A DNA stretch of 43,354 bases from Vulcanimicrobiota bacterium (GCA_003161555.1 PMOG01000073.1:1-43354); one strand, 5' to 3'; shown: positions 29,369 through 38,471, numbered from the stretch's first letter. Notes: generated from the letters alone by a model not told the origin. A program made the numbers and translations.

Positions 29369-29462
29369 CCGGTGGCCTTGGTTGACCTCCAGGTACCGGG
29401 AAAGCCGCGTCGTTATCGCGTCGGCGGCCGTCCCTGACCTTCGGAATCCCTCACGCAACGGT

Positions 29463-29482
29463 TTCGAATCCCGTTGGGGCTA
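29463..29482 (+). repeat. attR core: duplicate of the tRNA-Glu 3' end
   Basis: TTCGAATCCCGTTGGGGCTA identical to 18189-18208 and followed by CCA. Confidence 0.88.
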
Positions 29483-29488
29483 CCACTT

Positions 29489-29514
29489 AAAACCTCGCTA
29501 CGGCGGGGTTTTTT
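29489..29514 (+). terminator. rho-independent terminator, likely the original tRNA-Glu terminator
   Basis: AAAACCTCGC-TACG-GCGGGGTTTTTT just after attR. Confidence 0.75.
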
Positions 29515-29715
29515 CTATGTTCGGAGCCCTGAAATTGACTCCGCGTAACAACCGGTCAGCACCGAGCGAAGCGCCAATAAGAAAGGGGCACGCGTTCGAG
29601 CGCGGGACTTCGTGAGCGCTAGAGTAGAGCCGCGTATGTTGTCGTGTCAAATAAAAAGCCCCGCGCCTTAAGTCTTTTGGTAGGCAGTCCAGGCGTCTTG
29701 ACGCGTTATTGGCCG

Positions 29716-30741
29716 CTAACTCGGCGAGTCATTATCGTACACTGCAATAATGGACTTGCCGAATAGCTCCGATTGGCTCGTCTCGTTGCTCATACGCCCA
29801 ACGGCGTCGAGCAGCAACGCGTCATTTTGCGGTATAGGGTAGGCCTTCTCACTGACGCGAACCCCCAGTATATGGACGCCGAGCATTCCGATGACAACCA
29901 TGGGCTGTCCAGATAAGGTGACGATGAAGGCAAAATGGTGACTGTCAGGCGCGATATTGATGGAACGCAACATCCCATTGACGTCCATCGATGAATTCAG
30001 TTGAATTGCCGGCCCGGAAGGGACGCCGTCATTCAACCACGATCTCATGGCGGCGGCAATCGAATCATCGAGCCATTCATCTCCAAGCCAGTACCATGCC
30101 ATTTCATATGCTATCTTCAGAAGCCCCATCTGGTGGCCGCCGCGATTCATGGGCACGTCGACCGCTACGACAATATCCGAGTTGCTTGTTTCCAAACTGG
30201 CAATGAACTGCTTAGTCACTTCCGCGATAATCGCTTCGTCCCGAACGTCGCGCTTTCTAAGGGCGCTCCTGACCAACATCGGAATCCTGTCGTTATCCTT
30301 GGGCGCAACAACCGTATCTGGGCTCGGGCCGATTGATTGTAGTGAACCGTCGTCCTTATACGTAATGATGAAGTCGCTTTTCGTTACCGACTCAAGCCTA
30401 GTCTCACCATCTGGTTCTCTTATTACTCGAACCATTAAACCCGGTTCGGTTGGATGAGGGATTGGTTTCTTAATGGCATCGCCTACAGGGTCAGGAACAG
30501 ACCCGCGATGCCCCTTCAATCCAAGTTCGATGCGGCGTTGCAAAAGATCGTACTGTTTTTGAAGTGGCCCGTCCGCGAAGTCCCCTAACCTATTATCACA
30601 CGTCTCGCAAACTCGATGAATGGTGAAAGACCCGCCCAACCCGTATGGGAAAACGTGCTCTCCCGAACCAGTACGCTCGGGCTTATCCTTGAGACATATT
30701 ATGCAGAGCACAGAATCATTATAGGTCTGGATGCAGTCCAA
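29716..30741 (-). CDS. HNH endonuclease domain-containing protein
   Basis: LCIICLKDKPERTGSGEHVFPYGLGGSFTIHRVCETCDNRLGDFADGPLQKQYDLLQRR. Confidence 0.65.
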   Translation of the reverse strand: MDCIQTYNDSVLCIICLKDKPERTGSGEHVFPYGLGGSFTIHRVCETCDNRLGDFADGPLQKQYDLLQRRIELGLKGHRGSVPDPVGDAIKKPIPHPTEPGLMVRVIREPDGETRLESVTKSDFIITYKDDGSLQSIGPSPDTVVAPKDNDRIPMLVRSALRKRDVRDEAIIAEVTKQFIASLETSNSDIVVAVDVPMNRGGHQMGLLKIAYEMAWYWLGDEWLDDSIAAAMRSWLNDGVPSGPAIQLNSSMDVNGMLRSINIAPDSHHFAFIVTLSGQPMVVIGMLGVHILGVRVSEKAYPIPQNDALLLDAVGRMSNETSQSELFGKSIIAVYDNDSPS

Positions 30742-30875
30742 ATCAAACTGTCCGCGAGGTTTTTAGAATCACTTTTTTGATTGCTATGACCACTCCTAAA
30801 CGCCCAGCCCATAGATCATCGTTAGTCGGCGGATTGCCTTCACTGCGTACCGTGTGTGCGCGTGAGCCTCTCGCC

Positions 30876-32024
30876 CTAGAAATCGACAAACGATCGCGCT
30901 GCCGGGTTGTAGCGACGCTGTGTCACGTCGGGGCCGCCTAATGCTTCAGGAGTCAGCTGTCTCGCGGCAAAGGGGTTGTGAAGGATTAGATATTCCGGTC
31001 CGCCCACGAACCTTCGAGTGTACGAGATCACAGCACTAATCCGTGTGTTACTGTCGGGGCGAAATGCGCCGTCTGCGTCCCGCCAATTGACGAAATTGCC
31101 ATTCATGACCCTGAGGGATTCGGTCCCAAAGCACGCGTCCATGACATCTTCGTCATGCATAAAGGTGCTGTTCGTGCGATCGATCACGACGATGCCGGAC
31201 TCTCCCTGGGGCAGTTGTCGGATTGCTTCACGGATTCGGCGGCGGGCTTGATCACTGTGCTCATCGCCAAAAACGTATTCGCGGCCCATTGAACTTGCAA
31301 GGTAGCCTCCGTTTTCGGATTCGGTCGCGTTCGCTTCGATTGAGAGCCCGTCAATCTCGAATGTAAACGGGAGCGCGCCCCCGGCAAGAAAATGCGCAGC
31401 GAACAGCTTTTTCATTTTCCGGACGAGTGCAGCTACATTAGCCGACTCGAGAGTTGCTTCACGAATATGTAGCGCATATGGTTGTTCGATTCGCCTAAGG
31501 CGCTGCATCACGTCTGCAGTAACAGAATCCGCGTCTTTGACATCAGGCAAATCTTGAAGTGACTTGACCTCAAACCACAACGTTAGGTCACCGCGAGAGG
31601 CGCTGAACTCGACTAGTTTAGTTCCGACCGGAGGCTCAAGTACAACATGGTAATGACGTTCTTTCATCCAAGCAGCAAAGTGGAGCTCGGAAAGCGCGGA
31701 AGCGTAAATCGAATAGGAGAGATGTCGAAACTTTGTCCGGAACTTCTCGAAGGAGCCTTCGGCCTTCAAAAAGTCAAGAAGCCGTGACAGCTCGAGCATC
31801 TGCCCAACTGCTGCTGCGTCATTTGGCTGCGCCAAGACGAAGAGCAGATAGTTTTCCGTGGTTCGACGACTCGATAGCTTGGTCAAAAACGCGTCGTCGT
31901 AGAGGTATTTCAAGCTGGGAAATTGCTCCGTCATCAGCTCACAGCGACCGCGGAGCACCTCCGCTGGCAGTAGCATGAGTTCGTCGATCGTCAAATCGCC
32001 ATCAGCTCGACCCTTCTTGCTCAT
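30876..32024 (-). CDS. hypothetical protein with possible PD-(D/E)XK nuclease-like core
   Basis: YASALSELHFAAWMKERHYHVVLEPPVGTKLVEFSASRGDLTLWFEVKSLQDL; start overlaps upstream gene stop (ATGA). Confidence 0.45.
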   Translation of the reverse strand: MSKKGRADGDLTIDELMLLPAEVLRGRCELMTEQFPSLKYLYDDAFLTKLSSRRTTENYLLFVLAQPNDAAAVGQMLELSRLLDFLKAEGSFEKFRTKFRHLSYSIYASALSELHFAAWMKERHYHVVLEPPVGTKLVEFSASRGDLTLWFEVKSLQDLPDVKDADSVTADVMQRLRRIEQPYALHIREATLESANVAALVRKMKKLFAAHFLAGGALPFTFEIDGLSIEANATESENGGYLASSMGREYVFGDEHSDQARRRIREAIRQLPQGESGIVVIDRTNSTFMHDEDVMDACFGTESLRVMNGNFVNWRDADGAFRPDSNTRISAVISYTRRFVGGPEYLILHNPFAARQLTPEALGGPDVTQRRYNPAARSFVDF

Positions 32025-32767
32025 TTGCCAGCCTCGCGTTGTCGCTCGAATTCAGGTCTGGTGATGCCCATATCGCTCAGCTCTTCATCGCTCACTCGAC
32101 GTGCGTAGACTGACGTCATAGTGTAGTCCCGGCACTGAGACTTCGGAACAAAGCGAATCTCGGATCCGAGGCTAAGGCGTTCGGCAAAGTCCGTCGGCGG
32201 AAGCCAGGGCGTCGCGAACAGGTGATGCCCCCAGTAGGGATCGCGGTCGATGACCCGACGTTCGTAGTTTTCGCCCTCAAGCCATCGCCAAATGGTGCCC
32301 ATCGTCTCGTCAACATACGCGAGCAGATTATCAAAGTCGGAATCGTTCGGAACGCCCATGACATCTGCATCTCGATGAGCTACTCGCTTTGCCACGTACT
32401 GATGCAATTTAGCGCGTCGCTTGCCGAGGTCCCGAATGACGAGTCGAACGTCGCCCTTTTCCGGGGCAATTGCAAAACTCTCTGCTCTAGCGACGTCAAT
32501 GCGTTCGAGTAACCCGGTCAAGGTGAGTTGGTCCGCTCGCCGATCGGTAATGGCCCGCAAAGCGATGTGCTGGTAGTTCTGATACCAAATGAACATGGCG
32601 TCGACGAAAAAATGGCCGAACCGCAACGCGGCTTGATCGGGCGAGATGAGAATTACCGATCGAAAGTCGTCGAATACGTCTTTGTAGTGCTTTAGCATGG
32701 CAATCTCGCGATCAACGGTATTGGCCAGGGCGATAAGCTCATCGCGCAGGGTGCGCTCTAGCCGCAT
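32021..32767 (-). CDS. hypothetical protein, AbiU2/HEPN-like
   Basis: Helical; ALRFGHFFVDAMFIWYQNYQHIALRAITDRRADQLTLTGLLERI ... RDLGKRRAKLHQYVAKRVAHRDADVMGVP; AbiU2-like layout with RRAKLH (R-x4-H) and AHRD motifs. A longer start at 32854 is possible. Confidence 0.4.
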   Translation of the reverse strand: MRLERTLRDELIALANTVDREIAMLKHYKDVFDDFRSVILISPDQAALRFGHFFVDAMFIWYQNYQHIALRAITDRRADQLTLTGLLERIDVARAESFAIAPEKGDVRLVIRDLGKRRAKLHQYVAKRVAHRDADVMGVPNDSDFDNLLAYVDETMGTIWRWLEGENYERRVIDRDPYWGHHLFATPWLPPTDFAERLSLGSEIRFVPKSQCRDYTMTSVYARRVSDEELSDMGITRPEFERQREAGK

Positions 32768-32778
32768 GTACACATCGT

Positions 32779-33852
32779 TCAGTCGCCCTTGAGTAGTCGG
32801 CGGTAATTGCGGATCGCATCGGCCGCGACGATCGTCGCTGCGGTCGTCCGCCATGGATAGCGTTCACTGCGGCGGTGCCCTCTGTTCGGGCCGGAAGCAA
32901 TAGTAACGATGAACTGGACGACGCCGCGGTCCCCGTCGGGCTTATAGTCCGCAGCGTGACCGAAAATGCCGCTTCCGAACCGCCGCGGAGCTCCGGCTTG
33001 CGAGGCATTGCCGCCAAGTTCATCATGGATGATAGAGTAGATCGCCTCCACCCAGACCGCATTTGAGACTTCGGAATCCTTCGGATTCTCGGGACCGCTT
33101 TCGAGAAACCGTGCGATACGGTCGGCGGCATCATGGCGGGCAGCAACGTCGTCGACGTCGATGATCGGAAAATAGTCGCCGACCGGATTCAAGTGATCCT
33201 GAAATGTCGGCCCAGAGAACGGCAAGAAGCGCACGCTGCGGGCGCGCTGGCCGGGCGGGCCCACGAGCATCGCGCGAACCTCGTTGTCGCCGAACTTCCA
33301 CGACGGTGTCGTCCTAAAGGGGTCGAAGGTGACGTCGACGGTCAAGCGCACGGCGACATCGGCGTTCACTCCGAGGACAAAATCGAATAGCATCGGCGCA
33401 ACATCGTATCCCGCCGGCGGCACGAGTTCGCGCACGGTAATCACGAGTACGGGTGAGCTGTCCACGTCGATTTGCTCGGCGCTTTCAATCTGGCCGCGAA
33501 GCTGATCGGGCCCCTGACCGATGACAACGTAGCTCCCGGTCGCCGGCGCCGGCAGAACTCGGTCGCTGTCGGCTTCAAAAATGCGGTCTTCAGCGTTGGC
33601 AGAGCGGTAGATGATCCGCGCCGGAATGAGCGGACCGCTCGCTTTGTAGCCCGGGAACGTCCAAACCGGCGCCCGTTGAATCCCGGTCTTCCGGAGGCGG
33701 TCAGCTTCACGCTCGACGAGCCGACGCACCAGCGCTCCGCGCGACTCTCCGGACGTTCGCTGGACCTCGGCGAGCTGGGCGATTGTTTGCGGATAAAGCG
33801 AGATCGGGACTAGTTGCGCCCTATCGGGCAGCCGCTGCTGTTGTTTGGCCAT
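32779..33852 (-). CDS. hypothetical protein with N-terminal ribbon-helix-helix-like segment
   Basis: LVPISLYPQTIAQLAEVQRTSGESRGALVRRLVEREADRLRKTG then a long domain of unknown function. Confidence 0.5.
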   Translation of the reverse strand: MAKQQQRLPDRAQLVPISLYPQTIAQLAEVQRTSGESRGALVRRLVEREADRLRKTGIQRAPVWTFPGYKASGPLIPARIIYRSANAEDRIFEADSDRVLPAPATGSYVVIGQGPDQLRGQIESAEQIDVDSSPVLVITVRELVPPAGYDVAPMLFDFVLGVNADVAVRLTVDVTFDPFRTTPSWKFGDNEVRAMLVGPPGQRARSVRFLPFSGPTFQDHLNPVGDYFPIIDVDDVAARHDAADRIARFLESGPENPKDSEVSNAVWVEAIYSIIHDELGGNASQAGAPRRFGSGIFGHAADYKPDGDRGVVQFIVTIASGPNRGHRRSERYPWRTTAATIVAADAIRNYRRLLKGD

Positions 33853-33853
33853 T

Positions 33854-33905
33854 AGTAAACTATATAGTATCACGCCAGCACTTCAGTCACAACTATATAC
33901 TTTAC
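33854..33905. promoter_or_regulatory. imperfect inverted repeat, possible operator/promoter
   Basis: AGTAAACTATATAGTAT (33854-33870) and AACTATATACTTTAC (33891-33905). Confidence 0.4.
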
Positions 33906-34078
33906 GAACCCTAGGGCGCCGGATACTAGCGACTGCCGGGGCCATCGAGCCTCTCGCCGCGACCGCTTGATTAAGCCACTAGGTTAAGTGCCCAGACGCC
34001 ACGCAATTCCCAGAATGGCCTCCTCCGGAAGCAAATTGATATTTTGTAGGGCTTCTGCTACTATCTCAGGTAGAAAAG

Positions 34079-34675
34079 ATGACAGCTGTAGCAAAGATTG
34101 AGCGCCGGGTCTCCGCCGCGCCTCCTGGCCACCTCTTCACGATCGAGGACTTCCTAGCGTTCGGGCCTCCCGCTGCCGCAAAGACGGCTGCCTCCCGACT
34201 AAGCAAACGAGGGCTCCTAGAGCGCGTACGCCGCGGACTGTATTGCAAGCCTCGTGTGTCGCGCTTTGGCCGATGGACGCCCTCCCCGGAAGAGCTTGCT
34301 CTTGCCGCCGCGCACGGTAAAGCACCGGGCCCTGCCGGTGCCAGCGCGGCAGCCGCTCTCGGTCTGAGTACACAGATCCCGGCCCGTTCAACCATTGCCG
34401 TGGTGGGCAATCGCCCAAGCTCGGTCGCGAACGTGAGATTTATCGAGCGCTCCAACATCGAGCGCGTCTCCGCAGGTCTTCGATCGGCAGAAATTGCGTT
34501 GCTTGAGGTGTTGCGTGATGACCTCAAGTGGGTGGAGCTCTCCGATGCGGATATTCGTAACCGCATCCACGACCTTGTCGCCGCCGGCGACATCGACGTT
34601 CGCCGTATACGCCGTGCGGCAAAGCACGAACCGCGCCGCGTCGAAGAAAAGCTCGCCGCGGTTCTTCCCGCCTAA
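34079..34675 (+). CDS. AbiEi-like antitoxin (DUF6088-type) of a type IV toxin-antitoxin pair
   Basis: FTIEDFLAFGPPAAAKTAASRLSKRGLLERVRRGLYCKPRVSRFGRWTPSPEELALA; directly followed by AbiEii-like gene. Confidence 0.83.
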   Translation: MTAVAKIERRVSAAPPGHLFTIEDFLAFGPPAAAKTAASRLSKRGLLERVRRGLYCKPRVSRFGRWTPSPEELALAAAHGKAPGPAGASAAAALGLSTQIPARSTIAVVGNRPSSVANVRFIERSNIERVSAGLRSAEIALLEVLRDDLKWVELSDADIRNRIHDLVAAGDIDVRRIRRAAKHEPRRVEEKLAAVLPA

Positions 34676-35637
34676 TGCCACTGCTCCGCGAAAACCCCGA
34701 CGACTTCGACGTCCTCGTCGGCCGCGTCGCGGAGCACCTTGGGTTTCCTACTGCTTTCGTTGAGCGAGACTACTGGATTACGGAAATCCTTCGCTCGATT
34801 TCTCAGCCGATCGAAGACTACGAAGCGAACGTAATCTTCAAGGGCGGTACGAGTCTCTCCAAAGGGTGGCGCCTCCTCCAACGGATGTCGGAGGACGTCG
34901 ACGTCATAGTCACTTTTGGTCAAATATCGAAAAACGGCCGCGATCGCGCTTTGAAACTCGTCATAGAGCGGGTTGAACGAGATATCGGGGTCGAATCCAC
35001 GGAAAATACTGCGGAAAAGTCGGTGCACCGATCTCGCCATTTCAACTACCCACAACGATTCCAGCACGGTGCTTTGAGCGGTGAGCGAGTTTTATTGGAA
35101 CTTGGGACGCGCGGAGGTCCAGAGCCGCACCAACGACTGCGGTTACGGTCCCTTATTGCTGAGGTCGCGTGCACTGTATTTGACGTGGGCGAGGGCGACT
35201 TCGATGAGTTCGCCCCGCTCGAAATCGACACGTTGGCTCCGGAGCGTACCCTCTTTGAAAAGCTCGCCGCGTTGCACCATCTCGCTGAGACAGCTTCTGT
35301 CGACGAGAGCAGATATGAGAATCTTGGAACGCTTCTCCGCCATGCCTACGATATCGCGATGCTCCTCGAAAATGAAGCGACGCTCGCTGCTCTGAGGGGA
35401 CTTGATCGCGCGACTATGCTCAAAGACATCGAAGATCGTAGCCGTGAGAGCGGATGGCCGTGGACGCCGCGACCCGCAGGTGGGTATGCGGAAAGCTCCG
35501 CTTTCGGTCCAGCCTTCATGCAGCAGCCGGCGGTTGCAGCTGCTTACGCGCGTGCTTTAGAACTTGTTGTTGGTGGCCCGAAACCATCGCTCGCCGAGGT
35601 CGCAGAACTCGTTCGCGCGCGCGCAGATCTTCTTTAA
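34675..35637 (+). CDS. AbiEii/AbiGii-like nucleotidyltransferase toxin
   Basis: FVERDYWITEILRSI...VIFKGGTSLSKGWRLLQRMSEDVDVIV...TLFEKLAALHHL...RHAYDIAMLL; TAATG overlap with the antitoxin. Confidence 0.9.
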   Translation: MPLLRENPDDFDVLVGRVAEHLGFPTAFVERDYWITEILRSISQPIEDYEANVIFKGGTSLSKGWRLLQRMSEDVDVIVTFGQISKNGRDRALKLVIERVERDIGVESTENTAEKSVHRSRHFNYPQRFQHGALSGERVLLELGTRGGPEPHQRLRLRSLIAEVACTVFDVGEGDFDEFAPLEIDTLAPERTLFEKLAALHHLAETASVDESRYENLGTLLRHAYDIAMLLENEATLAALRGLDRATMLKDIEDRSRESGWPWTPRPAGGYAESSAFGPAFMQQPAVAAAYARALELVVGGPKPSLAEVAELVRARADLL

Positions 35638-35647
35638 GGCGCAGAGC

Positions 35648-36355
35648 GTGTCGGAAAGTCAAGGGCCGCAGTCATCGCTCCAGGCGAAAATGCAAATTCG
35701 TTCGCCAGCTGATACGCTCGCCGCGCTACGCACGTCATACGACGTCGCGTCGATCGTCCAGCTCAGCGTCCGCCTCGATGCCGTTTGGACGAACATCTGC
35801 ACGGCGATTATTCGCGGCAACAGCGCACTTCGTCGTACACTCGACCAACCGAAACGCGTTGAAGTGCAAGTTGTGGATCGACTTTTTGCGTTCACGTGGG
35901 CGGACGTAGACGCGACGCAAACGGATGCCTTTGTTGTATCCGCCGCTTCGGGGTCGGCTATCGTCCCCGGAACACGCACTTCGGTGACATACTCTCTCGC
36001 CGAGTCAGACATCGGCTTTTGGGGCAAGCCATCACCCCCGAACTTTCCTGGCACTCCTCTCTCGCGCTGCTGTTGGGCTCGCAGCTTCCCGACGTTGGAT
36101 GAGGTTTCGGGGTTCGAGCTGCTCGCGACTTCGGGTATCGCACGTGTGGCCGATCGGCTCCCGCAGCGCTACACCTTTCCTTCGGGATTGTCGACGTGCG
36201 CTTGCAGCTGGCTCGCATCGGGAGCCTGACAGATCTGTACCCAAGCTACCCGGAAATGCATTGGCGCGCGACCCCGGGCGGTGAGGCGACCGTCGACGTT
36301 GCGGTGCCCGTCATTAGCAGATCGAGCGCGCCGATCACGTGCGCCACGACATGAT
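35648..36355 (+). pseudogene. hypothetical gene downstream of AbiEii, apparently frameshifted
   Basis: Frame of 35648: MSESQGPQSSLQAKMQIRSPADTLAALRTSYDVASIVQLSVRLD...; protein-like sequence switches frame near 36015 (AITPELSWHSSLALLLGSQLPD) and again near 36190 (IVDVRLQLARIGSLTDLYPSYPEMHWRATPGGEATVDVAVPV). Confidence 0.4.
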
Positions 36356-36530
36356 CGGCTTGTGATCCGCGATACCAGCGATCAACTATCACGTTGCGAA
36401 TATTCTTTGGATGCTGCTTAATGTCTACCGCGTCGGCATTGAAGGCCTCAAGGAGATAACCGCCGAGTTGACGGGTTGAAAGCCTAAGCACCTCGTCGGC
36501 CGTCGGTAACAGCAGAGCTAGTTCTCTCAT
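36246..36530 (-). CDS. small hypothetical protein
   Basis: MRELALLLPTADEVLRLSTRQLGGYLLEAFNADAVDIKQHPKNIRNVIVDRWYRGSQADHVVAHVIGALDLLM; overlaps convergent sequence at its 3' end. Confidence 0.4.
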   Translation of the reverse strand: MRELALLLPTADEVLRLSTRQLGGYLLEAFNADAVDIKQHPKNIRNVIVDRWYRGSQADHVVAHVIGALDLLMTGTATSTVASPPGVARQCISG

Positions 36531-37177
36531 CGTAGCTGGACGGCGCGTTGAGCTCGGCGACTTCCACCGCTGCAAATTGCTAAAAGAGCGTCGGCTTTGC
36601 GGTTAACGTCGGTGCCAACCAGTTTTCAGATACTAACGCATCTTGCGACATTACGTTCATTGCCGGTTATCCTGAATGGCTTCGAGGACCTAAATCGCGC
36701 CCCAGTGGCGTCACCAACTAGCGTTTGCTGGAAGGCATCGCCTTGGCCATACTTCTCGACCATCAAATGCAACGTCGACACCCCGCCGTGTTCACGTCAT
36801 CAACATGGAAGGCGCTGCAGTGCGCCTTAGCGTCCTCGATCCAGTCCTCGACACATGCTCGCATCCGTGAGGAATCAAACAACACCTGTGTCCACGCTGG
36901 CGTTCCACCGAGGTCAAACTCAAGTCGCAACAGCTCGCCACCTTCGCAACCAAAGTTGCGAAGCCTCGACTCAATATCGTCGCCTCCGATGTTCTTGAAG
37001 CCGGCACGCGTAAGAAAGCCGTTGCACCAGTCCGTCCACGAAGGGTGGGCCATTAAGCACCTGCGCAACGGGAGCGTAGGTTCGATCCTCAACCATCTCC
37101 CCGTACTCCCGCTTCTAGTCCGGCATGGGCATTGACATCGAGTGCGTATATCTAGCGCAAGATATTAGCGAAGGCGG

Positions 37178-37909
37178 TCAACGTATACGGCGCGCGCGTC
37201 GCTTCTTGCTCTTGTTCTCGGCACGCGTCGAGTCTCCGGTCAACTCTCCAGTAAGGAGATCCATACCGTCATAGTACATCGCACGGGCGCGTTTGTCGGC
37301 AGGGTTTTCCACGAGCGATATCTCGCGGACGCCTTCAATGTCGTGAATAATGCGATGTGCGACCTCTCCCGCGTAGATGTCGCCCGCCACATGGTTGCAT
37401 TCGCCGCCTCGGACGTGACATATGCTACATTCAACCTCGGCCTCATTAATAATCATCGCAGGACTAAAGAAGCGTTGCTTCGGGAACAGAACGCGCTCCA
37501 CGATCGATAGATGCTCCTCGAGCTGCTGAGCGGGTTCAAAGTTCGGTAACCAGCACGCCGCCCAGTATGCTGAGCCCTGCGTCGTAACGAGCATGTCCCA
37601 TGCAGCACGGAATTTGTGTTCGCTTACGAGAATCCACATGTGCATTTCACCTTGCAGCGCCCGCACGAATTCCTCAATTCGTCGCCATTCGGACGCAAGA
37701 TCATCCAAACCGGCTGCGCGCGTGCCGGCGACGGCGCGCGTACACTCAATCAGTGTGTGCTCGTGACCACTGAGGACGGCACGCTTTTTGTGTGTCGAGA
37801 ACGATAGAGTCGCGACGATGCAGTGCGCCTCATAGTCGGCAGCGAGTTGCTGAAGTGCATCGGCCGGGGTGTTCACCAATGGCCAACCCGCATCGTCCTT
37901 AGCAATCAT
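37178..37909 (-). CDS. hypothetical protein with CxxC-x6-CxH motif
   Basis: MIAKDDAGWPLVNTPADALQQLAADYEAHCIVATLSF...EVECSICHVRGGECNHVAGDIYAGEVAHRIIHDIEGVREISLVENPADKRAR; overlaps upstream gene by 11 nt. Confidence 0.6.
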   Translation of the reverse strand: MIAKDDAGWPLVNTPADALQQLAADYEAHCIVATLSFSTHKKRAVLSGHEHTLIECTRAVAGTRAAGLDDLASEWRRIEEFVRALQGEMHMWILVSEHKFRAAWDMLVTTQGSAYWAACWLPNFEPAQQLEEHLSIVERVLFPKQRFFSPAMIINEAEVECSICHVRGGECNHVAGDIYAGEVAHRIIHDIEGVREISLVENPADKRARAMYYDGMDLLTGELTGDSTRAENKSKKRRARRIR

Positions 37910-38471
37910 CAGAGTTCGCTCCGAACGCTGTACGTGCGGCCTCCACGATGGATGGCAGACCCTGGACGGGACCACGATACGTCAGCCGCTTTGCCATCCT
38001 GCCCCGTGTCACAACCAGTTCGAACGCGGCTTCATATTCGCGAGCCTCGCGTCGCCCGCAACGTGATTCGAGATGGCGCGCGAGGTGCTCGAAAAAGCTG
38101 ACTGTGATCGTCGCGCCGCCTTCGATCAAAAACGCATGCGCGAACTGCATCACAGGTATGATGATCTCGTGATCTCGTTCGTGGATCGTATGATGTCCAG
38201 ATGGTCCCGCAACGGTGATTTCTAGACCAACTTGTCGCCCCAAGATCCGTATCGTGCTCGTCATCTGCTCATAGACGAAGTCTTCTGGCGAATTCGCTAC
38301 CGCGAAGTTCCGCGGCAGCACCGACGCACGCGGCGCGTTGATTCCGAACTGCTCGAGGCGCGCAGCCACCGTCTCGTCGGCCTCGACAACAATTGGCTTA
38401 TCCAGCGCAATGACCGCCGGCCGACGATCAAGACCATCCAGGTCCGTACGTTCGAACTTGTGCTCCTTCAT
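37899..38471 (-). CDS. hypothetical protein, first gene of a two-gene unit
   Basis: Likely start MKEHKFERTDLDGLDRRPAVIALDKPIVVEADETVAARLEQFGINAPRASVLPRNFAVANSPEDF with GAGG upstream. Confidence 0.55.
   Translation of the reverse strand: MKEHKFERTDLDGLDRRPAVIALDKPIVVEADETVAARLEQFGINAPRASVLPRNFAVANSPEDFVYEQMTSTIRILGRQVGLEITVAGPSGHHTIHERDHEIIIPVMQFAHAFLIEGGATITVSFFEHLARHLESRCGRREAREYEAAFELVVTRGRMAKRLTYRGPVQGLPSIVEAARTAFGANSDDC

Larger units (their letters stand above)
18189..29482. mobile_element. integrative element (genomic island / integrated mobile element) in tRNA-Glu
   Basis: Bounded by 20-bp direct repeats of the tRNA 3' end; integrase gene near attL, second recombinase, excisionase-like gene, cargo; AACGGTTGCC-type repeats at both ends. 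Confidence 0.87.

Noticed and set aside
29045-29458. 137-aa minus ORF (and 84-aa plus ORF at 29131) near attR
   Set aside because: No recognisable motif, and the region holds the putative arm sites; probably noncoding element end.
36597-37092. Short ORFs on both strands
   Set aside because: Fragments such as TQVLFDSSRMRACVEDWIEDAKAHCSAFHVDD look partly protein-like, but no start/end or family is supportable; likely decayed sequence.
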